Shown here: piece after piece, positions 28,743 to 37,744 of the stretch | How positions within the stretch are numbered: position 1 is the first letter of the stretch | Layout of the letters: every line of letters starts with the position of its first letter | Source: XYD12-FULL-36-8 sp964613805 | Lineage (GTDB): Bacteria; Bacteroidota; Ignavibacteria; Ignavibacteriales; Ignavibacteriaceae | Assembly: GCA_964613805.1 (NCBI GenBank) | Contig: CAZTJF010000015.1 | Location: 1-64,000, forward strand | Reading direction: 5' to 3' | Length of the DNA stretch: 64,000 bases | Position numbers and translations under genes: made by a program | The notes under the pieces: generated by a model | Database searches by the model: none | What the model was told of the DNA's origin: nothing | Seen by the model: only the letters and a program-made list of their open reading frames with translations

Positions 28743-29597
28743 CTATTTATTTCCCATTAACATCTGATAGGCAAAACCAAGGGATTTAATTTTTTCGCCG
28801 AACCAATACAAAATAAAATAGCGAACTTTGGAAAAATTCTTATAATCAAACGGACCCAGTATCCTTTTCATGAAAATAACACTCAATCTAAATATGCGTA
28901 ACGCTGTTTTATCTTCATTCCACAAAAGACTTTTACCCAATTTGTGTTTGTTTGTATAATTTTTACTAACTCGAAATAAATCATAAAGCCCTCTTCCTCG
29001 AACAAATTGAAACTTAATGTAACTCATCGCATTTACTCTCTTTAAATGCCGTACATCATTTTGAATGTAGACAAGTTTTCGGTTATCAGATTTTAACCGC
29101 CACACCAATTCTATATCCTCACTTGTGTATTTAAAGCGGGGATTAAAAATATAGCCATCTCTTGTTAAACAATTTAATAAGCATTCACGTTTGTATATTA
29201 CATTTCCACCAATCCCAAAGTAGTCGTTGGGATTTATTTCAACATCTTTTGGAAAATTCCGCCTCATTCTGACTTCACGAAGGAATGGATCATCCTCTGA
29301 GTAACCGCTGCTTACTCCATCAGCATCGTAAAGAATTATGCTGTTTTCAAAATTTTCTAACCAATTATTGTTTGGTATTGTGTCATCATCTAATAAAACA
29401 ACTAAATCACCTTTGGATTTTTCAAATCCTTTGTTTCTCATGATACCTTGCCCAAGTCGTTCTTTATCTTCCATGATAATTATTTCGTCCGGTTTCCTGG
29501 TTTGATTATTTAAAGCATCAAGAACCGAATTCAATGAATTTCTGTTTATCGTAGGTATTATTACAGATATTAAACGGCTTGGTTTAGTTTTATTCAT
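28743..29597 (-). CDS. Glycosyltransferase family 2
   Basis: The product is 284 residues from the ATG at 29597 (a TTG lies one codon upstream). 'LISVIIPTINRNSLNSVLDA' and 'IIMEDKERLGQGIMRNKGF' are GT2 donor-site motifs, with metal motif 'VVLLDDDTIPNNNW'. A later 'YTSEDIELVWRLKS' is the likely catalytic ED segment. No strong membrane helix is present. The gene begins 5 nt after the stop of the upstream GT4 gene, so it belongs to the same operon. Specificity is unknown. Confidence 0.87.
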   Translation of the reverse strand: MNKTKPSRLISVIIPTINRNSLNSVLDALNNQTRKPDEIIIMEDKERLGQGIMRNKGFEKSKGDLVVLLDDDTIPNNNWLENFENSIILYDADGVSSGYSEDDPFLREVRMRRNFPKDVEINPNDYFGIGGNVIYKRECLLNCLTRDGYIFNPRFKYTSEDIELVWRLKSDNRKLVYIQNDVRHLKRVNAMSYIKFQFVRGRGLYDLFRVSKNYTNKHKLGKSLLWNEDKTALRIFRLSVIFMKRILGPFDYKNFSKVRYFILYWFGEKIKSLGFAYQMLMGNK

Positions 29598-29601
29598 CAA
29601 T

Positions 29602-30696
29602 TCAATTTTTCTCTATGCAAAACTCGTCATAAATTCGAATGTGCTCGGCGATGGCTTTATTCAGTTCGTAGTTTTCTGAAACATATTTTTGACCTGCCCG
29701 ACCTTTCTCAATCCAAGCATTTGCTTCTAGGAGTTTCTTTAATCCTGTTTGAAAATTATCATCTGTAACATGGTAACCAAAACGCTCCGAAACATTTTCC
29801 GGATTAACAGAACTTAAAATTGCACATCTGTGCGCCAAAGCTTCTAGAAAGGAATTAGGTAAACCTTCTCTCACGGCTGTATTTACCAATATCCAACTCT
29901 CTTCAAAAATATTTGAAACTAAATCAGAATTAAATTGATTTACAAAACCTTTTATCTCAAGATTATTTAAATTTGAATACTTACTTCTTAGATACTTCTC
30001 ATAATTTTTATTGCGGCTTTCACCAACTGCAATGAACTGAACATTGGGAAAATGTTTAGCCAACTCAAAAAATAATTCCGGGCGTTTACGCCGATCTAAC
30101 CTTGAAATAAAGCATACTTTCGGAATTTGAGATTTGACAATCACTTTTTGTGGAATTTTGATTGGCGTTGGAAGAAACTCGACTTTTTCTTTTAGCTTAT
30201 ATTTTTTAGCAACAATTTCTTTTAAAAATATTGCTGTACAAAAGACCCGATTTGCTTTTCGAACTGCGCGTGAAACCAGAAAGCTGTTTTCGAAAATAAA
30301 ATTGCCGATAACTTGAAAGATATTATATGATGGATGAATAAATTCACTTACCCAGTCAGAAAAATTTCGTGGATCCCTTGAAGTTACCAAATGAATTTTT
30401 GAAGTCATTATTTTCAAAGCAAGATAAGTGAGAAAAGAAGGTTCCTCAGAATGGTAAATATCCGCATCGCAATTCACTAATAATTTTTTTGCCGCTATGG
30501 GATTGTATTTTGGAAAACCCAGCACTTTTATTCCGTCAAGAATTTCGAAATCTTTTTGGTCATTTCTTTTAGGAACAACAGCATACACATCCACACCTTT
30601 TTTGACCAACTCACTGCCGATTTTTCGTGTCACTCTGCCGAATCCACCGTACTTTCCCCACGCAAATATTTCAGTACAGATAAAACAAATTTTCAT
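29602..30696 (-). CDS. Glycosyltransferase family 4
   Basis: The 364-residue GT-B enzyme starts 'MKICFICTEIFAWGKYGGFG', with the glycine-rich loop of GT4 N-domains. The C-terminal donor domain includes 'VCFISRLDRRKRPELFFEL', 'NLEIKGFVNQFNSDLV' and 'TAVREGLPNSFLEALAHRC', where E...E spacing matches the family EX7E motif. Such enzymes add sugars from nucleotide donors with retention of configuration. A 157-bp gap separates it from the next upstream GT4, so the two may still be cotranscribed. Confidence 0.88.
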   Translation of the reverse strand: MKICFICTEIFAWGKYGGFGRVTRKIGSELVKKGVDVYAVVPKRNDQKDFEILDGIKVLGFPKYNPIAAKKLLVNCDADIYHSEEPSFLTYLALKIMTSKIHLVTSRDPRNFSDWVSEFIHPSYNIFQVIGNFIFENSFLVSRAVRKANRVFCTAIFLKEIVAKKYKLKEKVEFLPTPIKIPQKVIVKSQIPKVCFISRLDRRKRPELFFELAKHFPNVQFIAVGESRNKNYEKYLRSKYSNLNNLEIKGFVNQFNSDLVSNIFEESWILVNTAVREGLPNSFLEALAHRCAILSSVNPENVSERFGYHVTDDNFQTGLKKLLEANAWIEKGRAGQKYVSENYELNKAIAEHIRIYDEFCIEKN

Positions 30697-30853
30697 TCAA
30701 TTATAATAATCTCGTTTGTTCAAGAAAAATTTCGAATAAGTAGGAAACAAAGATCATTCTTCAAATATAGTGCTAAAATCATGATATGGAATTATAATAT
30801 TGTTTGGAATCTTCAGATGTTTCTTGTAATAATAAGTAGAATTTGAACTTAAA

Positions 30854-31972
30854 TTAATTACGAATGAAACTATCATACACTTTTGAGTACTGATTTGCAA
30901 CACTTTGCCAGCCGAATAAATCTTCAACTCTTTTTCTCGCAGCATACTGTAGCTTTTCTGTAAGCTGAGGATTGTTTATTAATTCTATAATTGCTTTTCT
31001 GATCGCATCTGAATCCTTTGAATCAACCAAAATTGCCGAATCTCCAACAACCTCAGCACAGCCAGTATTTTTTGTGGTGATAATGGCTGTTTTTGCAACC
31101 ATAGCTTCCAATAAAACGATTGGAAAATTTTCAGATTCGGATGTGAAAATAAAAATCATTGATTCTTCGTATAGTTTTTTTAACTGATCTGAGTGGTTAT
31201 CAATAAAACCCAAAAAATTTACATCAAGCTTTGATTCAATTGCTAATCGTTTAAGCGAATCTAAATAAGGTCCTTCACCAACGATGTTAATTTTATAATC
31301 GTGCTCCAATCCTTCCAACGCTTTAAGAATATACTGAACACCTTTTCGTTCAAACATTCTGGTGACAACAAGAATTTCCTTCTGTTTTTCCTTTAATGGA
31401 GAAAATTTATCTAGGTTAATTCCGTTTGGAATAATTATTCCTTTAGTTTTCTGGTCAATTTCTCTAAATAGAGTATATAAATTATCACTTGGAAAAATCA
31501 TTTGACTTGATGACTTGACGATTTGCTTCCAAAGAGGTCTTAAAAATTTATGAAATATTTTGAAGCGGTTGGTATTATAACCTGGAACATCAGAACCATG
31601 AGCAGTGAGTACATACTTAAGTCGTGTCAACTTTAAAACTAAATAAGCAAGAATGCCATCGGGAAGAATGAAGTGGGTGTGATTAATTTGAAATTTATGT
31701 TTTCTCTGCAGCTGAATAATTGTTGGAATTGCAGAAATTATATAAGTGAGCATTTCTGGAAAAGTACAAATTGATTCCTTCAATCTTAGACACTTGATCC
31801 GATGAATAAGGAGGTTATTCTTTTGTTCATAAGCAGGCAATTTTTTAAAGCCCATTGTAACAAGATGAACTTCAATTCCTTTTCTGCTTAATTCACGAGT
31901 CAAGCCGTCCACGACTTTTGCTCCTCCACCTCCAATTGGCGGGAACTCGTAACATAGCATCAAAATCTTAAT
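30854..31972 (-). CDS. Glycosyltransferase family 4, possible ATT start
   Basis: The GT-B enzyme is about 372 residues. The frame contains a conserved N-terminal loop 'LMLCYEFPPIGGGGAKVVDG' and the donor domain 'EILVVTRMFERKGVQYILKA' and 'ESENFPIVLLEAMVAKTAI' (EX7E). The annotated-type starts TTG 31963 and ATG 31960 would cut the first beta strand and have no ribosome site at proper distance. AGAGGA sits about 7 nt before an ATT codon at 31972, which would give the canonical '(M)KILMLCYEFPP'. I place the start there, with moderate confidence. It is the first gene of the glycan locus, facing the L,D-transpeptidase gene across a 390-bp intergenic region. Confidence 0.82.
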   Translation of the reverse strand: MKILMLCYEFPPIGGGGAKVVDGLTRELSRKGIEVHLVTMGFKKLPAYEQKNNLLIHRIKCLRLKESICTFPEMLTYIISAIPTIIQLQRKHKFQINHTHFILPDGILAYLVLKLTRLKYVLTAHGSDVPGYNTNRFKIFHKFLRPLWKQIVKSSSQMIFPSDNLYTLFREIDQKTKGIIIPNGINLDKFSPLKEKQKEILVVTRMFERKGVQYILKALEGLEHDYKINIVGEGPYLDSLKRLAIESKLDVNFLGFIDNHSDQLKKLYEESMIFIFTSESENFPIVLLEAMVAKTAIITTKNTGCAEVVGDSAILVDSKDSDAIRKAIIELINNPQLTEKLQYAARKRVEDLFGWQSVANQYSKVYDSFIRN

Positions 31973-32364
31973 GACCGATCCTCTACTTTATGTGATTTAG
32001 ATTAAAAAATTAAGGTTTGTACAACTTAAGATAGAAAATAATATACATTAAACACAAAAATTAAATACTCATATTTTAAGCAGATTGTATTCACGTGTTA
32101 TACAAATCACACACACAAAATTTATTTAGCTCTAAGATAGCTATTAGATTGAAAACCAATGAAAATGTCTATTATACTACATGTAAATCGTACCACTTTC
32201 CTCCCAACAAAAACCGATTATTTTTGGCAAGCTATTTGATTTAGAACTAAAGAATATTGAGTTAAAAATCATTTCCTAAATGAATTCATTTAAAAAAAAC
32301 AACACAAAAATCACTTTAATCTCGAGCTAAAATTGCTATCTTTAGCCCCAATAAATTGAAAACT
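31973..32364. promoter_or_regulatory. Divergent promoter region between glycan locus and L,D-transpeptidase
   Basis: This 390-bp AT-rich region holds the start signals for both directions. A near-consensus CRP-like site is at 32096-32111. TATCTTTA at 32337-32344, 20 nt before the transpeptidase ATG, resembles the Bacteroidota -7 box TAnnTTTG. No gene or RNA was recognised. Confidence 0.45.
32096..32111. promoter_or_regulatory. Near-consensus CRP/FNR-like site
   Basis: tgttatacaaatcaca matches TGTGA-N6-TCACA at 9 of 10 fixed positions. It lies about 125 bp upstream of the glycan locus start and about 255 bp upstream of the transpeptidase start. Confidence 0.4.
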
Positions 32365-34227
32365 ATGAAAAAAATATTAGTAAATGAACGAGTAATTTTT
32401 CAATTATCACGCTATGGCATTTTCATATTTGCTGTTGCACTTCTACTGCTATCTTCTTGCAAAAAAAAATCACCTGAATTTGATTTTGGACTGAATCAAA
32501 AGTTGAATTTCAATTCAGAGGAATATCATTCATATATTAATAATTATTTTAATGATCTAGTTTCAGAAAAGGAAGCTGCAAAGTTTAACTTTCACTATCT
32601 TGATACATTAAGGCATTTGTATTCTAGTAGAAACTTCGAACCTCTTTTCGTTAAAAGTTTTGAAGAAAAATCTTTTGTTGATTCATTATTGGATATCTTT
32701 AACAAAGCCAATGAACATGGATTGAATCCTGAGTATTATCATTTTACTAATATTAAGGATGAGTTTTTCAACTCGATTAAAGATAGTACGGAAAAGCAAG
32801 AAAGATATGAACACCTTGCAAATACAGAACTTCTTGTCTGTGACGCAGTTCTGAGATATGCGTACCATTTACGATATGGAGTTGTTAATCCAAAAGAGAT
32901 TTTACTCGATAGTTACAACATTCCTGTTCCGGATTCATCGAGCCGAAATCTTCTTGAACCACTAAAACAAACAAATGTCATCCGATATCTTTTCAACATA
33001 CAACCTAAGAGTAAGAAATATCTAAATCTTCAAAAAGCCCTCAGGCAATTTGAAAATTATAAAGACAAATCTTGGGAGAAGATTATTTTTCATGCTCAAA
33101 AGATAAAACGAGGTGATTTTGATTCAGTTCTCATTCATGTTGCTGAAAGATTGACAGTACTCGGTTTTATTGATACTTCAATTATTCAATTTAATAACTA
33201 CACGGTTTATGATTCTGTATTGGAAGCTGCTGTTAAAAATTTTCAAGCAGCTAATGGTTTAATTGATGATGGTGTAATTAGTAAGAACTCAGTTGATAAA
33301 TTGAATGTAACTCCGCAAGAATACATAAATAAAATAAAAGTTAATCTTGAAAGATTTAGATGGATTGATTATTCAGACTCTGCCACATATTTGCTTGTTA
33401 ACATACCTGAATTTAAGCTGCACGCGTATGAAAACGGTGAAGAAAAATTTGAAATAAAAGTCTGCACTGGCAGAAGGCGTTCAGTTTATGTTCATCAGCA
33501 GTTGAAAGCGCTCAAAGATCCAAAAGCAAAAAAGCCGCGAGTAGAAGACTGGGAGACACCTGTGCTATATTCTCAGTTATCTCATTTAATTCTAAATCCG
33601 ACTTGGACTGTCCCGTTCAGTATTATGCGAGAGGAAATTGCAACCAAAGTTCGAAGGGATTCTGCTTACCTTAAAAAAGCAAACTTCCGAGTATACAAAG
33701 ATGGATCACAGATTGACCCAGCTCAAGTTAAGCTAAGCGAATTAAGTTCAGGGAATATTCCTTATACAATTATCCAAAATCCCGGAGCAGGAAATGCTTT
33801 AGGAAAAATAAAGTTTATGTTCAACAATCCATTTGGTGTTTATTTGCACGATACACCAACAAGACCTCCATTCAGTTATGCAAATCGCGCTGTTAGTCAT
33901 GGCTGCGTTAGAGTTGAAAAACCTTTTCTGCTTGCCGAGTATTTATTGGCAAACAATTCAAACTGGAGTGTTGATTATGTGAAAATTGAAACCGGCTCCA
34001 AAGTGGATGACAAAAATGTTATAGAAGAGTTTAGGCAAAAAAGGAATGAACTGAGAAAAGGTTTTAGTTATGGACAAACAACTGAAGTTAAGCTTGAAAA
34101 TAAAATTCCACTCTTCATTGATTATTATACAGCTTGGGTGGATAAGAATGGTGTAGTAAATTTTAGAGATGATGTTTATCGCCAAGATGAAATGATAAGT
34201 GAGCATTTATTCGCCGGTAAAAATTAG
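32365..34227 (+). CDS. L,D-transpeptidase, YcbB/LdtD-like lipoprotein
   Basis: The product is about 620 residues from the ATG at 32365; a TTG three codons upstream is less likely. The N-terminus is a long lipoprotein signal ending 'ALLLLSSCKKK', so it should be anchored facing the periplasm. A peptidoglycan-binding-like segment ('LTVLGFIDTS' to 'NFQAANGLIDDGVIS', about 268-318) precedes the YkuD catalytic domain. The catalytic motif is 'SHGCVRVEKP' with His512 and Cys514, preceded by 'GVYLHDTPTRPPFSYANRAV'. The order scaffold - PG-binding - YkuD matches the YcbB/LdtD family, which forms 3-3 cross-links in peptidoglycan. It is divergently oriented from the glycan locus and followed 120 bp later by an unknown secreted protein. 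Confidence 0.9.
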   Translation: MKKILVNERVIFQLSRYGIFIFAVALLLLSSCKKKSPEFDFGLNQKLNFNSEEYHSYINNYFNDLVSEKEAAKFNFHYLDTLRHLYSSRNFEPLFVKSFEEKSFVDSLLDIFNKANEHGLNPEYYHFTNIKDEFFNSIKDSTEKQERYEHLANTELLVCDAVLRYAYHLRYGVVNPKEILLDSYNIPVPDSSSRNLLEPLKQTNVIRYLFNIQPKSKKYLNLQKALRQFENYKDKSWEKIIFHAQKIKRGDFDSVLIHVAERLTVLGFIDTSIIQFNNYTVYDSVLEAAVKNFQAANGLIDDGVISKNSVDKLNVTPQEYINKIKVNLERFRWIDYSDSATYLLVNIPEFKLHAYENGEEKFEIKVCTGRRRSVYVHQQLKALKDPKAKKPRVEDWETPVLYSQLSHLILNPTWTVPFSIMREEIATKVRRDSAYLKKANFRVYKDGSQIDPAQVKLSELSSGNIPYTIIQNPGAGNALGKIKFMFNNPFGVYLHDTPTRPPFSYANRAVSHGCVRVEKPFLLAEYLLANNSNWSVDYVKIETGSKVDDKNVIEEFRQKRNELRKGFSYGQTTEVKLENKIPLFIDYYTAWVDKNGVVNFRDDVYRQDEMISEHLFAGKN

Positions 34228-34349
34228 CCAAATTATTCTACGGTTAAGTTAAGCTAACTTTTAAACTGTTTTTTCATAATTTTGAGAAGCGAGTTTTAAC
34301 TAAACTTGCAGCAGCCAACAAATTGTTCAATCAAATTTCGGGGGATCTT

Positions 34350-35315
34350 ATGAAGATCAAAACTTTAGTTACTTTGGTTTCCTTCCTCACTATTTTTCTC
34401 GCTGTTAACGTTCACTCACAAAAGCCCGGCGAAATTATTTTTTCCACTAACTTGATTGACCCGTTAAATCCATCCAATCTCAAAACTCAATTTCAATCAG
34501 GTGAAAACGTTTACGCAGTTGCATATTTCCCAAAAGATATTGTAACGCTCAGCCATCAAGATGAACCAAAAATGATAAATGTTGAGGTATTTCTTTATGA
34601 ATTAAAGCCGCCGCTTTATTCTTACCAGCAGCCGCAAGATATGCAAATGGAGTTCAGCAATCTCCAAGTTTCGGGTGATGCTATGAATAACAAATATTTA
34701 ATGGTTGATATTGCTCCAAACCCAGAACAAATCACTGCATACGGAAATAAGGATTTATTCTATAAAAAGTTTGGTAAAGAGTTCTATGGGCCTGTTAAGT
34801 ATGCACAAGCCATTGCTAAGCTTGATGGGGGAGAACATACTATAATTGTTAGAATAAATATCAACTATGCAGTGGCAGCTGAAGGAAGATTCACGATTAA
34901 AGGAGATGACTTCTCCTTTTACAAATCTCTTGCTAAACAATTAAATGAATCGGCAGATAATCTGAAAACAAAAGATGCTTTAATGCCTAAATCAGCTATG
35001 ACTGACAAAAAGCTCGAGCAGGAAATGATCTCGGTAATTAAAAATTCTCAAACTTTTAAAGATAGAATCAAAGGTGAAATAATTCGATTAGTAATAATTG
35101 ATCCTGACTGGACAATACGAAGGAATGAATTTACTGGAGCGATTCTGCATCGCTACATTCGAGCGACCATCGCAGTTAAAAATGCAGATGGTACTTGTAC
35201 TGTTTGGCAGCTTGTTACATTTCAGCAGGATTATGTAAGCAATAAATTTCAAAAAACTAAATTTGATGGTGTTGGTGACCCATACAAAATCCCCTGTGAA
35301 AATGTGAATAAGTGA
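34350..35315 (+). CDS. Secreted protein of unknown function
   Basis: The product is 321 residues from the ATG at 34350, which has GGGGGA about 5 nt upstream; the in-frame start nine codons earlier would spoil the signal peptide. The signal is 'LVTLVSFLTIFLAVNVHSQ'. The mature part shows no known catalytic motif. It reads as a mixed alpha/beta protein with 'GEIIFSTNLIDPLNPSN' at the start and 'VIIDPDWTIRRNEFTGAILH' near the end. Similar proteins are present as hypotheticals in Bacteroidota. It probably shares transcription with the transpeptidase upstream, and an envelope role is only suggested by that context. Confidence 0.7.
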   Translation: MKIKTLVTLVSFLTIFLAVNVHSQKPGEIIFSTNLIDPLNPSNLKTQFQSGENVYAVAYFPKDIVTLSHQDEPKMINVEVFLYELKPPLYSYQQPQDMQMEFSNLQVSGDAMNNKYLMVDIAPNPEQITAYGNKDLFYKKFGKEFYGPVKYAQAIAKLDGGEHTIIVRININYAVAAEGRFTIKGDDFSFYKSLAKQLNESADNLKTKDALMPKSAMTDKKLEQEMISVIKNSQTFKDRIKGEIIRLVIIDPDWTIRRNEFTGAILHRYIRATIAVKNADGTCTVWQLVTFQQDYVSNKFQKTKFDGVGDPYKIPCENVNK

Positions 35316-35328
35316 AGCGATAATAAAA

Positions 35329-35376
35329 AACCTCCGAAGTTTTGGTACGCAGTTCCACCTCAAAACTTCGGAGGTT
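35329..35376. terminator. Bidirectional terminator between convergent genes
   Basis: Arms aacctccgaagttttg (35329-35344) and caaaacttcggaggtt (35361-35376) form a perfect 16-bp stem with a 16-nt loop. The minus-strand side is followed by TTTTTTATTA, a good T-tract; the plus-strand side has a weaker tract. It serves the convergent genes ending at 35315 and 35393. Confidence 0.85.
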
Positions 35377-35392
35377 ATTAGCTTTTGAGTAA

Positions 35393-37744
35393 CTACTTAT
35401 TAGTTTTTCCGGGTTCATCAGAAACATTTGATGGCTTTCCAAATATATCAGCCAAAGGATTTTTCACCTCCACTGATTTAAACGCATTATTATCGCAAAT
35501 CACCAAATCCTCCATATCAACAAAACCATCTCCTGTTAAATCCGTAGAGAGATAACCAGATGAATAATTAAATGCATTGTTGTTGATAAGGATTAAGTCA
35601 GTAGAATCAACAAATCCATCTTGGTTTACATCACCAGAAAATATGCACCACTTATTTCCTTTTTTTATCATATTACATCCGTAAGCTTGCGAAGAGTCGG
35701 AAGTAAAATCATAATTGATATGTTCTAATGCGAAATTCACTCTGCTCGAACTCCATGTTGTTATTGAATTGCGATGTTTAACAACTATGAAACAAGTACC
35801 AAATGCTGCATCTAAGACTAAACCATTATTAGTTCCATCATCGGTCACCAAATATCCACTCTCGTCTATTAAAATACTCTTAATGTAAATTGGTAATGTA
35901 AAAGCATCAGGTCTTAATTCTAATAATACCCAGTCAACAACATTTTGCGGAATTGAATCTATATTTCTTGGGTCTTCTGCATAAGGCGATGTCGTTGGTA
36001 TGATGGAACTGAAAGTTTTTTTCATATGTGTGCCTACAGAGTCATATAAACTTTCAAGTATTAATTTCACAGAAAGCAAGGGCCTTACCACTTTGATGTA
36101 GTATCTCATGGTATCTGATCCTATGCTATTTACTGTTCTAACTTTTACCTCAATCGTTCCTAATGAGTTTGGAGTCCATCTGATTATTCCACTTATACTA
36201 TCTATCAGCATTCCGCTTGGGGCAACATTTAAATAATATTTTGGTGCCGGATAACCATTTGTTTTAACTGTGTCCATATGCAGCAGCCCGAAAACCGCAA
36301 TTGTATCTGGTATTGATGTGATCATAGGAGCAATGCCTAATACCTCTATGTGGTATCTCAGTGTATCTGATCCCCAATTATTCACCGCTCTTACTTCTAC
36401 TGAAAAAGTTCCCAATGAGTTAGGCATCCAATTGATTATTCCACTCATGCTGTCCACAATCATTCCACTTGGTCCGTTATTGAGATAGTATTTCGGATTA
36501 GGATAGCTATTTATTCTCAGAGTATCGATATACGATTGTCCTATTGTTATTGATGTAATAGGAGTAGAAATTATTTTTGGCGGATCAAACAGAATGGTTG
36601 ATTCTTGTAAAAGGTGGTAAAGAATCAAATAACCAAAAGCTGAATACCAAATATTTTTCTTAAGTGAAATATAATTTAGGTGCTGTGTCAGTATATTCCA
36701 TACATTTGAGTTTTCAATTACTTGAGGGTGAATGTAAAAATGATAAATTGCTTTATTCTGAACGGCTCCATCAAACATGGAATTTAAAGTGGGAAGATCG
36801 GTTATTCCGCCCCAGAGAGGTCCTAATTCACACGCTACGTCCATTCTTTCATAAATCTTTCTGAGTGGATTCCACGGTGTAAAATTATAGTGATAGGCAT
36901 AAACTCCTCTGGTTACTAAATAATTCGCATTTCCTGCTGTATAATCAATTTCATCATTGCATTCTCCGAAGGGATGAACATAAGCATAAATATATTCTTT
37001 ATTGTTTCTTGAGGATAGGGAAGGCAAATTCAAGTTTCTTACTATATCTTCTTTTGATCCAACTACTTCTGATTGATAGTTATACGGCACATGCAAGTGA
37101 TTTCTTGAATGAGAGACTACCTCAACAAATCCCGAGTCCAATTGTTTTTGAACTGTATACCAAAACTGGCTGTTTGTCGCCCAATTACTATCTGTCATGA
37201 TTGCACCAGATAACCAAAGACTACGACTTCTAAAAAAATAAATTGCTTGATTAAATGAATTCAATGTGTTCTTTTCCCAATCATCAGCCGTTGTTGTAAC
37301 TACCGCATCCCGGTTGTCATAGTATTTGGAGATATCATTAAATTGTATTGGAACGTTATTATTCATTATATCACAAACTTTTACGAATATGGAATCCGAT
37401 GTGGAACTGAAAGCTAATGAAACGTAAGCTACTCTATTTATGTAATCGTATCGTACCGCTTCAATATCATTGAAGAAATCGCTTTGTGTTTTTTCCTGAA
37501 CAAATGACCATGACTCATTACTATGATACTTCTTGAATGTTTTAAGCAAGCCATAATCAGAATGAATTGCGATCTTATATGTCATTGGGTATTTCAGTCC
37601 ATAGTTATTATGGATCGTAGAGTCAACAGTGAGAATTATTACATGAGTATTACAATGGTGAATTTTTATCTTCGATGGGTTTTGACCCCAAGTGATTTGT
37701 GTGATTAATGATATGATCACCGGTACATAACTAATTTTTATCAA
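35393..37744 (-). CDS. Secreted polysaccharide-deacetylase-like protein with Ig and dockerin-like modules
   Basis: The 783-residue protein has a signal peptide ending 'ITWGQ'. A NodB-type deacetylase signature is readable: 'TTADDW' (152-157, motif 1), 'SHSRNH' (211-216, motif 2 HSxxH) and 'HPFGECN' (257-263, motif 3). The metal triad Asp-His-His is therefore present. Two 'putative Ig' modules follow, each with 'PKYYLN..PSGM.(V/I)DS.SGII.W.PNSLGT' and 'N..GSDT.RY.I'. The last ~110 residues, 'CFIVVKHRNSITTW' to a double 'D.(N/T)(Q/G)DGFVD...L' dockerin-like pair, closely match those of the FG-GAP protein at 71-2032. It lacks a T9SS tail. I infer an extracellular carbohydrate de-N- or O-acetylase, with substrate unknown. 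Confidence 0.82.
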   Translation of the reverse strand: MIKISYVPVIISLITQITWGQNPSKIKIHHCNTHVIILTVDSTIHNNYGLKYPMTYKIAIHSDYGLLKTFKKYHSNESWSFVQEKTQSDFFNDIEAVRYDYINRVAYVSLAFSSTSDSIFVKVCDIMNNNVPIQFNDISKYYDNRDAVVTTTADDWEKNTLNSFNQAIYFFRSRSLWLSGAIMTDSNWATNSQFWYTVQKQLDSGFVEVVSHSRNHLHVPYNYQSEVVGSKEDIVRNLNLPSLSSRNNKEYIYAYVHPFGECNDEIDYTAGNANYLVTRGVYAYHYNFTPWNPLRKIYERMDVACELGPLWGGITDLPTLNSMFDGAVQNKAIYHFYIHPQVIENSNVWNILTQHLNYISLKKNIWYSAFGYLILYHLLQESTILFDPPKIISTPITSITIGQSYIDTLRINSYPNPKYYLNNGPSGMIVDSMSGIINWMPNSLGTFSVEVRAVNNWGSDTLRYHIEVLGIAPMITSIPDTIAVFGLLHMDTVKTNGYPAPKYYLNVAPSGMLIDSISGIIRWTPNSLGTIEVKVRTVNSIGSDTMRYYIKVVRPLLSVKLILESLYDSVGTHMKKTFSSIIPTTSPYAEDPRNIDSIPQNVVDWVLLELRPDAFTLPIYIKSILIDESGYLVTDDGTNNGLVLDAAFGTCFIVVKHRNSITTWSSSRVNFALEHINYDFTSDSSQAYGCNMIKKGNKWCIFSGDVNQDGFVDSTDLILINNNAFNYSSGYLSTDLTGDGFVDMEDLVICDNNAFKSVEVKNPLADIFGKPSNVSDEPGKTNK

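Noticed and set aside
71..37744. Cellulosome interpretation of the dockerin-like modules
   Set aside because: No cohesin or scaffoldin gene is visible, and only two proteins carry the module here.
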